A DNA stretch of 14,106 nucleotides, taken from contig DAOOVO010000108.1 of assembly GCA_035370245.1 (NCBI GenBank), positions 1 through 14,106 of the forward strand, written 5' to 3'. Source of the DNA: Pseudobacteroides sp035370245 (GTDB lineage Bacteria > Bacillota > Clostridia > Acetivibrionales > DSM-2933). Of this stretch, positions 1 to 6,875 are shown in pieces. The notes beneath the pieces were generated by a model, which did not search any database, was not told the DNA's origin, and saw only the letters and a list, made by a program, of their open reading frames with translations. The position numbers were made by a program, and so were the translations under genes. The stretch's first letter is position 1. Each line of letters starts with the position of its first letter.

Positions 1-45
1 TTGTCAAGGTACATCTATTGTAAAAAAAGAGTTTATGCAGTGGAA

Positions 46-60
46 TCAAAATTATTTTAA
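46..60. promoter_or_regulatory. Possible PerR/Fur-like box upstream of the peroxiredoxin gene
   Basis: The 15-bp element TCAAAATTATTTTAA matches 11 of the 12 fixed positions of the PerR consensus TTAnAATnATTnTAA. It lies about 50 bp upstream of the proposed -10 of a peroxiredoxin gene, a typical PerR target in Firmicutes. The surrounding DNA is very AT-rich, so a chance match is a real possibility, and the distance suits an upstream site less well than one overlapping the promoter. Confidence 0.3.
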
Positions 61-107
61 TATGTAGATATTTTAAATCCATATTTGTGTTTTAGATTGA
101 AATAAAA

Positions 108-116
108 TGGTATAAA
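108..116 (+). promoter_or_regulatory. Extended -10 promoter for the peroxiredoxin gene
   Basis: TGGTATAAA has a TATAAA -10 (111-116) preceded by the TGn extension. No good -35 is seen at the right distance (TGTTTT at 88-93 is weak), so this would rely on the extended -10. It would give a 5' leader of about 60 nt before the ATG at 184. Confidence 0.4.
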
Positions 117-183
117 TAAAACAACATATATAGAAAATATATAAAATGAATTGATCCATAAATGGAATAAGGAGGTATTGTAC

Positions 184-723
184 ATGAATCGTATTGTTGG
201 AATTAAAGCACCTGATTTTAATATGGAATGCGTTGCCGGAAACGGCGAAGAGTTTATAAATGTTTCATTAGATGATTACAGAGGAAAATGGCTTGTGTTA
301 TTTTTCTATCCTCTGGATTTCACTTTTGTTTGCCCTACTGAAATAACTGCCATTAGCAGAAGAATTGAAGAATTTAAAAAGGCCGGTGCAGATGTTCTTG
401 GGGTCAGTATAGACAGCAAGTTCTCACACAAAGCATGGATTAACGCTCCTGTTGAAAACGGCGGCCTTGGAAAAATCAATTTTCCCATAGCCTCGGATAT
501 CACAAAAGAAGTATCTCAAAAATACGGTGTTCTTATTGAAGAAGCAGGAATTGCACTTAGAGGCCTATTCATCATTGATCCCGACGGCATCGTAAGATAT
601 TCCGTTGTCCATGACCTCAATATAGGAAGAAGTGTGGATGAAACATTAAGGGTTCTCCAAGCACTTAAGACGGGAGGTCTATGCCCTATTGACTGGCATC
701 CCGGGGACAAGCTTCTCGAATAA
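184..723 (+). CDS. 2-Cys peroxiredoxin (AhpC/Prx1 type)
   Basis: This cytoplasmic thiol peroxidase of 179 aa should reduce hydrogen peroxide and organic hydroperoxides. The peroxidatic Cys50 lies in the family motif FYPLDFTFVCPTE, and the resolving Cys167 lies in GLCPIDWHPGD near the C-terminus, so it is a typical 2-Cys enzyme. The protein ends soon after the resolving Cys and has no obvious YF tail, which in other peroxiredoxins is tied to sensitivity to over-oxidation. The ATG at 184 is chosen because AAGGAGG (169-175) sits 8 nt upstream; an in-frame upstream start at 151 would add residues unrelated to the family and has no ribosome site. No AhpF-like reductase is adjacent, so thioredoxin or another donor is likely. 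The gene stands alone and converges on gpmI. Confidence 0.95.
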   Translation: MNRIVGIKAPDFNMECVAGNGEEFINVSLDDYRGKWLVLFFYPLDFTFVCPTEITAISRRIEEFKKAGADVLGVSIDSKFSHKAWINAPVENGGLGKINFPIASDITKEVSQKYGVLIEEAGIALRGLFIIDPDGIVRYSVVHDLNIGRSVDETLRVLQALKTGGLCPIDWHPGDKLLE

Positions 724-749
724 ATTTGAAACGCAGCCCATAAAACATA

Positions 750-809
750 AAATCCTCCAAAGGAAGTCCTTCTTATTTTATATGGATTTCCTTGGAGGAT
801 TTATTTTTT
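750..809. terminator. Bidirectional intrinsic terminator between the peroxiredoxin gene and gpmI
   Basis: A long stem pairs 750-769 with 784-802 (about 19 bp, with one bulged A and one G-T pair). It is followed on + by a T-rich run (801-809). On the minus strand the arm ends in an A/T tract as well, so it can serve both convergent genes. Confidence 0.85.
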
Positions 810-823
810 CTTTAATGTATTAT

Positions 824-2359
824 TTACCTTGCAATCAAAGAACTTCCTGTCATTTCTTTTGGTTTTTCCACTCCCATTATATCAAGCATTGTAGGAGTTA
901 GATCCGAAAGTCTTCCTGATTTAAGCTTTAAATCGCCCAAACCGACGCCTATTAAAGGAACTTCATTTGTTGTATGTGCAGTAAACGGTCCGCCCGTATC
1001 ATAATCAATCATCTGTTCCGAATTACCGTGGTCTGCAGTTATGAGTGCAACCCCGTTCTGTGCTTTAATGGCATCTACAACCTTGCCGACACATTCATCA
1101 ACTGCTTCAATAGCAGCCACTGCAGCTTCCATTACACCTGTATGACCAACCATATCAGGATTTGCAAAATTCAATATTATAACATCATATTCCTTTGAGT
1201 TAATTCTTTTTACAGCCTCTTCAGCTACTTCATACGCACTCATCTCAGGCTTCAAATCATAAGTGGCCACCTTTGGTGATGGAATAAGTGCCCTGTCCTC
1301 ACCGGGATAAACTTTCTCCACTCCACCGTTAAAGAAAAATGTAACATGTGCATACTTTTCTGTTTCGGCAATCCTAAGCTGCTTGTAGCCAAGCTTGCTT
1401 ATGTATTCGCCAAATGTATTTTCCAGTGACTCCGGCTTAAATGCTACAACTGCATTTTCTATTGTCTTGTCATACTGAGTCATGCAAACAAAGTGTACAG
1501 GGAAATAACCCTTTTCTCTCTCAAAACCTTTAAAGTCTACATCGGTAAATGTTCTTGTAATTTCTCTAGCTCTGTCGGGTCTGAAGTTAAAGAATATAAT
1601 AGAGTCATTCTTTTCTATTAGAGCAACAGGCTTACCGTTTTCCAGTATAGCAGTAGGCTTTACGAACTCATCAAACTCACCTCTATCGTAAGATGCTTGT
1701 ACAGCCTCACCTGCACTTGATGCTGTTAAACCCTTTCCGGCAGTCATAACATCATATGCCATTTGTACTCTATCCCATCTGTTATCTCTGTCCATGGCAT
1801 AATAACGGCCCATAACAGATGCTATCTTACCTGTACCGATTTCTTTGAGCTTGGCTTCAAGCTCTTCCACGAAGGCCTTTGAACTGTCGGGAGGCACATC
1901 CCTTCCGTCAAAGAAGCAATGAACATATACATCCTTAAGTCCCTGTCTTTTTGCCAACTCAATCAATGCATAAAGATGTGTGTTATGGCTGTGAACGCCT
2001 CCATCTGAAAGAAGTCCAAACAAATGAAGCTTTGAATTGTTCTTTTTACAATTTTCTACTGCATCAAGGAATTCCTTCTTTTCAAAAAAGTCTCCATCTT
2101 CAATGGATTTTGTTATCCTTGTAAGCTCTTGATATACTATTCTTCCTGCACCAATATTGGTGTGACCCACCTCGGAATTGCCCATCTGGCCTGTAGGAAG
2201 CCCTACATCCATACCACTGCATTTTATTGTGGTATTGGTACACTCCTTAAGATATCTGTCAATATTGGGCGTTTTTGCAGCCTTTATGGCATTTCCTTCT
2301 TCCCTGGGGTTTATGCCGAAGCCGTCCAATATAATTAACGCAACCAGTTTATCCTTCAT
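824..2359 (-). CDS. gpmI: 2,3-bisphosphoglycerate-independent phosphoglycerate mutase
   Basis: This glycolytic enzyme interconverts 3- and 2-phosphoglycerate using two Mn ions. At 511 aa it has the length usual for Bacillus-type GpmI. The N-terminus KLVALIILDGFG carries metal ligand Asp12, and catalytic Ser62 is in GQMGNSEVGH. The late metal motif ADHGNSEQM is also present, as expected for the alkaline phosphatase superfamily fold. The ATG at 2359 gives the family N-terminus and has a GGAG ribosome site about 9 nt upstream. An upstream in-frame start at 2395 would add 12 non-conserved residues. It is the last gene of the gap-pgk-tpiA-gpmI series, 127 nt after tpiA, with a hairpin in between. 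Confidence 0.97.
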   Translation of the reverse strand: MKDKLVALIILDGFGINPREEGNAIKAAKTPNIDRYLKECTNTTIKCSGMDVGLPTGQMGNSEVGHTNIGAGRIVYQELTRITKSIEDGDFFEKKEFLDAVENCKKNNSKLHLFGLLSDGGVHSHNTHLYALIELAKRQGLKDVYVHCFFDGRDVPPDSSKAFVEELEAKLKEIGTGKIASVMGRYYAMDRDNRWDRVQMAYDVMTAGKGLTASSAGEAVQASYDRGEFDEFVKPTAILENGKPVALIEKNDSIIFFNFRPDRAREITRTFTDVDFKGFEREKGYFPVHFVCMTQYDKTIENAVVAFKPESLENTFGEYISKLGYKQLRIAETEKYAHVTFFFNGGVEKVYPGEDRALIPSPKVATYDLKPEMSAYEVAEEAVKRINSKEYDVIILNFANPDMVGHTGVMEAAVAAIEAVDECVGKVVDAIKAQNGVALITADHGNSEQMIDYDTGGPFTAHTTNEVPLIGVGLGDLKLKSGRLSDLTPTMLDIMGVEKPKEMTGSSLIAR

Positions 2360-2404
2360 ATTTAAAACACTCCATTCATATTTTCCAATCCACATTTATA
2401 TAAC

Positions 2405-2472
2405 AAAAACAACCCCTTCTATATTAAAAGTGCTTTGAGCCGCCTTTAATACAAAAAGAAGAAGGTTGTTTT
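2405..2472 (-). terminator. Hairpin between tpiA and gpmI (terminator or attenuator)
   Basis: Outer arms 2405-2420 and 2457-2472 pair (AAAACAACC with GGTTGTTTT, then a less regular part). An inner stem pairs 2423-2430 with 2443-2450. Read on the minus strand, the structure follows the tpiA stop and ends in a T-rich stretch (GTTTTTGTTATA). It could end most transcripts after tpiA and lower gpmI expression. Confidence 0.6.
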
Positions 2473-2486
2473 ATTCTCTATAAAAA

Positions 2487-3242
2487 TTAACCGTTATACT
2501 TAACGATCTTTTCAAAATCATCAAGCTTAAGGCTTGCTCCACCAACAAGACCGCCGTCAATATTAGGCATATTGAAAAGGTCATGTGCATTTGCAGCATT
2601 TACGCTTCCGCCATAAAGAATACGTGTAGCTTCTGCAACTTCGCTGCCGTATACTTCTTTAACGCATTCTCTTATAATAGCACAAACTTCTTCAGCTTGT
2701 TCATTTGTTGCAGTCTTACCTGTTCCGATAGCCCAAATTGGTTCATAAGCTATAACAGTCTTTTTAACCTGATCTGCTGAAAGGCCTAAAAGTGCTATTT
2801 TAACCTGCATTCTAACCAGGTCTGCAGTAACTCCCTGCTCCCTCTGATCTAAGGATTCTCCGCAGCATACTATAGGAGTTAAACCGTATTTGAATGCAGA
2901 ATGAACTTTTTTGTTAACAGTTTCGTCAGTTTCCGCAAAGTATTGTCTTCTTTCTGAGTGACCGATTATAACATATTCAATTCCCATTTCTGCAAGCATT
3001 GGGCCCGATACTTCACCAGTAAATGCACCCTTCTCTTCCCAGTGCATATTCTGAGCAGCTACCTTTATATTTGAGCCTGCTGCTGCCTTCTTTACATCTG
3101 ACAATGCAACAAATGGAACCCCTACTACAACTTCGGAATAAGCTCCTTCAACTCTTGCTTTTAACGCCCCAACAAATTCTGCAGCTTCATTTGGAGTTTT
3201 ATTCATTTTCCAATTTCCTGCAGCCATTTTAATTCTTGCCAT
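2487..3242 (-). CDS. tpiA: Triosephosphate isomerase
   Basis: This enzyme interconverts dihydroxyacetone phosphate and glyceraldehyde 3-phosphate. It is a 251-aa TIM barrel with the complete active site: Lys12 in GNWKMN, His95 in IIGHSERR and Glu167 in AYEPIWAIGTG. The phosphate-binding GGSV motif is present near the C-terminus. The ATG at 3242 is preferred over the in-frame ATG at 3248 because AAGGAG lies 8 nt upstream of the former but only 2 nt from the latter, and the family usually begins M-A-R. It starts only 12 nt after the pgk stop, so the two genes are co-transcribed. Confidence 0.97.
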   Translation of the reverse strand: MARIKMAAGNWKMNKTPNEAAEFVGALKARVEGAYSEVVVGVPFVALSDVKKAAAGSNIKVAAQNMHWEEKGAFTGEVSGPMLAEMGIEYVIIGHSERRQYFAETDETVNKKVHSAFKYGLTPIVCCGESLDQREQGVTADLVRMQVKIALLGLSADQVKKTVIAYEPIWAIGTGKTATNEQAEEVCAIIRECVKEVYGSEVAEATRILYGGSVNAANAHDLFNMPNIDGGLVGGASLKLDDFEKIVKYNG

Positions 3243-3254
3243 TTTCATCTCTCC

Positions 3255-4445
3255 TTATTTATTCAATAATACATCTATTCCAGGCAGTACCTTTCCTTCA
3301 AGGAACTCTAAAGAAGCTCCTCCGCCTGTAGAAATATGAGTAATCTTATCGGCAAATCCAAGCTGTTCTACTGCTGCTGCAGAGTCTCCGCCACCTACGA
3401 TAGATGTAGCTCCTGACTCAGCAACTGCTTTTGCAATTTCCTTTGTACCAATTGCAAAGTTAGGGAATTCGAACACTCCCATTGGTCCATTCCATACAAC
3501 TGTTTTTGCTTCCTTTAAAACGTTTGAGAAAAGTTCTATTGATTTCGGACCAATATCAAGTCCCATATAATCAGCAGGAATTTGTGTAGAACATACTACT
3601 TTTGATTCAGTGTCGTTATTGAACTCTTTACCGACTCTATTATCTACCGGAAGTAACAGCTTAACGCCCTTCTTCTCAGCTTTTTCCAAAAGGCTCTTTG
3701 CAAGATCAAGTTTATCAGCTTCACAAATTGATGTTCCTACATCGTTACCCTGAGCTTTAATAAATGTATAAGCCATACCACCGCCAATAATGAGGGTATC
3801 AACCTTGTCTATAAGGTTTTCGATAACGGCAATCTTATCTGAAACCTTTGCTCCACCCAATATAGCAACAAAAGGTCTTGCAGGGTTTGAAAGTGCTTTG
3901 CCCATAACATCGATTTCCTTTTGAATGAGATATCCGCAAACTGCCGGGAGATAGTCTGCCAATCCTGCAGTTGAAGCATGTGCTCTGTGTGCTGTACCGA
4001 AAGCATCATTAACGTATATTTCAGCTAATGTTGAAAGCTCTTTTGCAAATGCAGGATCATTCTTTTCTTCTTCCTTATGGAATCTTACATTTTCAAGCAT
4101 AAGAACTTCGCCTTCTTTTAATGCAGCAGCTTTAGCTTTAGCATCTTCTCCAATAACATCCGAAGCCATGATAACAGGTTTGCCTAAGAGCTCACTAAGT
4201 CTTACAGCTGTAGGCTTCATGCTGAATTTGTCCTCAAAACCGTTCTTTGGTCTTCCAAGATGTGATACCAAAATGGTCTTTGCACCCTTATCTACAAGAT
4301 ATTTAATTGTAGGAAGAGCACCAACTATTCTCTTATCATCTGTTATATTCTTATTTGCATCTAATGGAACGTTAAAATCAACCCTTACAATAACTTTTTT
4401 ACCTTTAACATCAATATCTTCGATTGACTTTTTATTATAGCTCAT
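3255..4445 (-). CDS. pgk: Phosphoglycerate kinase
   Basis: This glycolytic kinase makes ATP from 1,3-bisphosphoglycerate and ADP. It is 396 aa, normal for bacteria. The N-domain has the substrate-binding VIVRVDFNVPL segment and the SHLGRP motif. The C-domain has the nucleotide-binding VVWNGPMGVFE and the glycine-rich GGGDSAAAV loop. Two in-frame ATGs occur at 4454 and 4445. The second is chosen because AAAGGA lies about 10 nt before it but only 1 nt before the first, though the choice is not decisive. It lies 175 nt downstream of gap, with a hairpin between, and directly upstream of tpiA. Confidence 0.96.
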   Translation of the reverse strand: MSYNKKSIEDIDVKGKKVIVRVDFNVPLDANKNITDDKRIVGALPTIKYLVDKGAKTILVSHLGRPKNGFEDKFSMKPTAVRLSELLGKPVIMASDVIGEDAKAKAAALKEGEVLMLENVRFHKEEEKNDPAFAKELSTLAEIYVNDAFGTAHRAHASTAGLADYLPAVCGYLIQKEIDVMGKALSNPARPFVAILGGAKVSDKIAVIENLIDKVDTLIIGGGMAYTFIKAQGNDVGTSICEADKLDLAKSLLEKAEKKGVKLLLPVDNRVGKEFNNDTESKVVCSTQIPADYMGLDIGPKSIELFSNVLKEAKTVVWNGPMGVFEFPNFAIGTKEIAKAVAESGATSIVGGGDSAAAVEQLGFADKITHISTGGGASLEFLEGKVLPGIDVLLNK

Positions 4446-4510
4446 TTTATTCATTCCTTTCTTTTAAATATTGTAGTATTTTTTGATGTATCTATAAACC
4501 TGAAATATCT

Positions 4511-4558
4511 AAAAAGCCCATCCCAAAACCACTCCCTGCTGGTCGGGTTGAAGGATGG
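4511..4558 (-). terminator. Hairpin between gap and pgk (terminator or attenuator)
   Basis: CCATCC (4518-4523) pairs with GGATGG (4553-4558), extended inward by an imperfect CAACC/GGTTG stem. On the minus strand it is followed directly by GCTTTTTAG, the pattern of an intrinsic terminator. It could raise gap over pgk-tpiA-gpmI if read-through is partial. Confidence 0.65.
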
Positions 4559-4620
4559 ACTCATCAATTAGTAATTCATTTATTTATGGATAAAACACTA
4601 AGATGCTTGTTATCCACCAA

Positions 4621-5631
4621 TTATTGTGCATCAACCTTTGACATATGAATGATAAGGTCTACTACTTTGTTTGAATATCCCCACTCATTGTCATACCATG
4701 ATACGAGCTTAACGAAGTTGCCGTTCAAAGCAATACCTGCTTTTGCATCGAATATTGAAGTACGTGCATCATGAATGAAGTCTGATGAAACAACATCATC
4801 TTCAGTGTATCCAAGGATACCCTTTAATTCGTTTTCAGATGCCTTTTTGATAGCAGCCTTTATTTCATCATATGTTGCAGCTTTTTCAAGTCTTACTGTG
4901 AGGTCAACAACTGAAACGTCAGCTGTTGGAACTCTGAATGCCATACCTGTAAGCTTTCCGTTTAATTCAGGAATAACCTTACCAACTGCTTTAGCAGCAC
5001 CTGTGGATGAAGGAATAATGTTGAAACCTGCACCACGTCCACCTCTCCAGTCTTTCATTGAAGGACCGTCAACAGTCTTCTGAGTAGCAGTTACAGCATG
5101 AACTGTAGTCATCAAACCTTCGATTATACCGAAGTTGTCATTGATAACCTTAGCCAAAGGAGCTAAGCAGTTTGTAGTACATGATGCATTTGAAACAATA
5201 TTCATGTCTTTAGTGTATTTGTCGTTGTTAACTCCCATAACGAACATTGGAGCATCTGCTGATGGAGCACTGATTACAACTTTCTTTGCTCCGCCTTTGA
5301 AGTGAGCTGAAGCTTTTTCAGTAGTTGTGAATACACCTGTTGACTCAACTATATATTCAGCTCCACAGCTTGACCATGCAATTTCTGCAGGATCTTTAGA
5401 AGCAAATACAGCGATTTTCTTTCCGTTTACTACTAACTTACCGTCTTCTGAAGATATTTCACCTTCAAATTTTCCATGAACTGTGTCATATCTCAACATA
5501 TATTTCATGTACTCAAGATCGATAAATGGGTCATTAATACCAGTTACTTCTACGTTCGGATTGTCAATCGCAGCTCTGAATACAAGACGTCCTATACGTC
5601 CAAAACCATTAATACCTATTTTTACAGCCAT
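4621..5631 (-). CDS. gap: Glyceraldehyde-3-phosphate dehydrogenase, type I
   Basis: This NAD-dependent glycolytic dehydrogenase is 336 aa. The N-terminal Rossmann motif KIGINGFGRIGR is present, and Asp34 in GINDPF is the residue usually linked to NAD rather than NADP use. Catalytic Cys151 is in SNASCTTNC, with partner His178 in TTVHAVTATQ. The conserved C-terminal WYDNEWGYS is present. The ATG at 5631 is chosen: AGGAGG (5642-5647) is 10 nt upstream, and the codon before it is only TTG. It is first in the glycolysis series and has its own promoter and a leader of about 125 nt. No CggR-like regulator gene is nearby. Confidence 0.97.
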   Translation of the reverse strand: MAVKIGINGFGRIGRLVFRAAIDNPNVEVTGINDPFIDLEYMKYMLRYDTVHGKFEGEISSEDGKLVVNGKKIAVFASKDPAEIAWSSCGAEYIVESTGVFTTTEKASAHFKGGAKKVVISAPSADAPMFVMGVNNDKYTKDMNIVSNASCTTNCLAPLAKVINDNFGIIEGLMTTVHAVTATQKTVDGPSMKDWRGGRGAGFNIIPSSTGAAKAVGKVIPELNGKLTGMAFRVPTADVSVVDLTVRLEKAATYDEIKAAIKKASENELKGILGYTEDDVVSSDFIHDARTSIFDAKAGIALNGNFVKLVSWYDNEWGYSNKVVDLIIHMSKVDAQ

Positions 5632-5669
5632 CAAAAATCATCCTCCTATATGTTATTAGTTAATTTGTT

Positions 5670-5715
5670 ATAGTGAAATATATTTCCATCACTATCGTGC
5701 AGCTATTATGTAGCT
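5670..5715 (-). promoter_or_regulatory. Inverted repeats in the gap leader
   Basis: ATAGTGA (5670-5676) and TCACTAT (5689-5695) form a perfect 7-bp arm pair around an AT-rich loop. Next to them AGCTA (5701-5705) and TAGCT (5711-5715) form a second short pair. Both fall inside the predicted gap 5' leader, so they may fold as mRNA hairpins that stabilise or regulate the message, or act as a DNA operator. No known riboswitch class is recognised. Confidence 0.4.
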
Positions 5716-5762
5716 AACGCACTAATCCCCACTTTATGGCTTTTTTATTTTTTGCCAATGTT

Positions 5763-5791
5763 ATTCTATATTATTTTTTTTTATTTTTCAA
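5763..5791 (-). promoter_or_regulatory. Sigma-A promoter of gap
   Basis: On the minus strand TTGAAA (5786-5791) and TAGAAT (5763-5768) are separated by exactly 17 bp; each matches 5 of 6 consensus positions. Transcription should begin near 5756, about 125 nt before the gap start. Confidence 0.75.
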
Positions 5792-5904
5792 TAGAAATTA
5801 GGCAATTTTATTAAATTTTTAACAATCTTTTTCCTCTAAAGGTAATCACATAATTATTCACAAGTATATTATTAAAAATTTGTTATCCTTTCTACAATAT
5901 TTTA

Positions 5905-5934
5905 GAAGGATATTTAACCATTAAAGTAGAATAA
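5905..5934 (+). promoter_or_regulatory. Sigma-H-type promoter upstream of the PilZ gene
   Basis: GAAGGATAT (5905-5913) fits the sigma-H -35 pattern RnAGGAwWW and GTAGAATAA (5926-5934) fits the -10 pattern RnnGAATww, with a 12-nt spacer. The start would lie near 5941, leaving a leader of about 145 nt before the PilZ ATG. An imperfect inverted repeat (5884-5894 with 5903-5912) overlaps the -35. A second site with the same -10 and spacer occurs at 13985-14014, which makes chance less likely. Confidence 0.6.
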
Positions 5935-5984
5935 CAATATAATACCCAAATTTTAAGCAAGTTATGAATACTTGTTCTTCTTGT

Positions 5985-6000
5985 TTTCAAAATTTTGAAA
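5985..6000. promoter_or_regulatory. 16-bp perfect palindrome in the PilZ gene leader
   Basis: TTTCAAAATTTTGAAA is a perfect palindrome about 85 bp upstream of the PilZ start and downstream of the sigma-H-type promoter. A shorter inverted repeat, CAAGT-N7-ACTTG, lies just before it (5958-5974). It could be an operator for a dimeric regulator; AT-rich composition makes such palindromes easier to find by chance. The rest of the 5792-6084 gap shows nothing else clear. Confidence 0.35.
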
Positions 6001-6084
6001 CCTATGCTGGTTAGACATTATTATGATATACTTATACATGTACACTATACACATAATGATTTCTATTCTTACGGAGGGATTTAA

Positions 6085-6702
6085 ATGAATATTAAAGCCG
6101 GTGAAATTGTATCCATACGTCATTGTTCCGGTACAAAGCTTTACAAAAGCATTGTTCTTGACACACTTGACGATACATTATCTGTAAAACTTTTTGAAGA
6201 AGTTGCACTTCTTAACTGTTCTCCCGGCGATCCAGTTGTTCTAGGGTGTGAACTTAACAATGAAGTTTATTTGGGAAGTTGTAACCTCTTAGATATTGAT
6301 AAGGATAACAATAAACTTTCATTAAAGATAGACAATTATGAAACTCTCACCAACAAGAGGCTTTATGAAAGATTCCCCGTTTCCATTTATGCTGATGTAA
6401 GGATTGGAGAGTCTCAAAAAAGGAATCTCGTTCTGGTTAAAAATATAAGCATAAACGGTCTGATGATTAACACTAAATGTGATTTTCCATTATATCAGGA
6501 ATTGAAGTTTGAACTTCATCTAGATATTAAGCTTCATTTAAAAGCAGCCATTATTAGGAAATCCAAAGATACCAATAATTATGAATATGGCCTTAAAATT
6601 ATATATACCGATGTAAACACTCCAAAACTCTTGAAGAAGCTCATACTTATATTAAAGCAGGAGCAGGAAGATTTTATCAAGAAAATGAAGGAGCCGAACT
6701 AA
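6085..6702 (+). CDS. PilZ-domain protein, probable c-di-GMP receptor (YcgR-like)
   Basis: This soluble 205-aa protein has an N-terminal all-beta domain (about residues 1-88), like the PilZN domain of flagellar-brake proteins, and a C-terminal PilZ domain (about 90-190). The c-di-GMP-binding signature is complete: Arg92 and Arg96 in RLYER (RxxxR), followed by NISING at 120-125 (N/DxSxxG). It is therefore likely to bind c-di-GMP and change motility or surface behaviour; the target is not visible here. GGAGGG (6073-6078) sits 6 nt before the ATG. No signal peptide or membrane segment is seen. The gene is single, with a sigma-H-type promoter upstream and a shared terminator downstream. Confidence 0.88.
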   Translation: MNIKAGEIVSIRHCSGTKLYKSIVLDTLDDTLSVKLFEEVALLNCSPGDPVVLGCELNNEVYLGSCNLLDIDKDNNKLSLKIDNYETLTNKRLYERFPVSIYADVRIGESQKRNLVLVKNISINGLMINTKCDFPLYQELKFELHLDIKLHLKAAIIRKSKDTNNYEYGLKIIYTDVNTPKLLKKLILILKQEQEDFIKKMKEPN

Positions 6703-6707
6703 TCAGA

Positions 6708-6777
6708 CATCAGATACCAGAAGTCAGATACCAGAAGTCAGATACCAGAAGTCAGATATCAGAAGTCAGATATCAGA
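6708..6777 (+). repeat. Five tandem 14-bp repeats downstream of the PilZ gene
   Basis: Five contiguous units begin at 6708, 6722, 6736, 6750 and 6764. Consensus AGTCAGATAYCAGA: units 2 and 3 are identical, units 4 and 5 are identical (C to T change), and unit 1 differs in its first two bases. A partial unit precedes it at 6702-6707. The array starts right after the PilZ stop (6702), is non-coding and probably a slippage-prone minisatellite. Confidence 0.9.
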
Positions 6778-6784
6778 AATGAAT

Positions 6785-6821
6785 TTTAATACATAGTTTA
6801 ATTTATAGTTTAATACATAGT
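6785..6821. repeat. Short direct repeat pair
   Basis: The 13-mer TTTAATACATAGT occurs at 6785-6797 and again at 6809-6821, with a related partial copy between. It lies between the tandem array and the terminator. No function is evident. Confidence 0.7.
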
Positions 6822-6833
6822 ATATAAAAAATG

Positions 6834-6873
6834 AAAATCCCTATGTACCTTACTTTAGGTTATAGGGATTTTT
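6834..6873. terminator. Bidirectional terminator between the PilZ gene and the flavoprotein gene
   Basis: A perfect 11-bp stem pairs 6834-6844 with 6862-6872, with a short inner ACCT/AGGT stem. It is followed by T-runs on both strands (ATTTTTGG on +; ATTTTCATTTTTTA on -). It lies 3 nt beyond the stop of the minus-strand operon and also ends the PilZ transcript. Confidence 0.9.
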
Positions 6874-6875
6874 GG

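Noticed and set aside
151..183. N-terminal extension of the peroxiredoxin
   Set aside because: The extra residues are not part of the family, and the AAGGAGG site falls inside the would-be extension, 8 nt before the ATG at 184.
5641..5757. A known riboswitch in the gap leader
   Set aside because: Only short inverted repeats are visible; no conserved riboswitch core was recognised.
6708..6777. CRISPR array
   Set aside because: The 14-bp units are contiguous with no unique spacers, and no cas genes are present.
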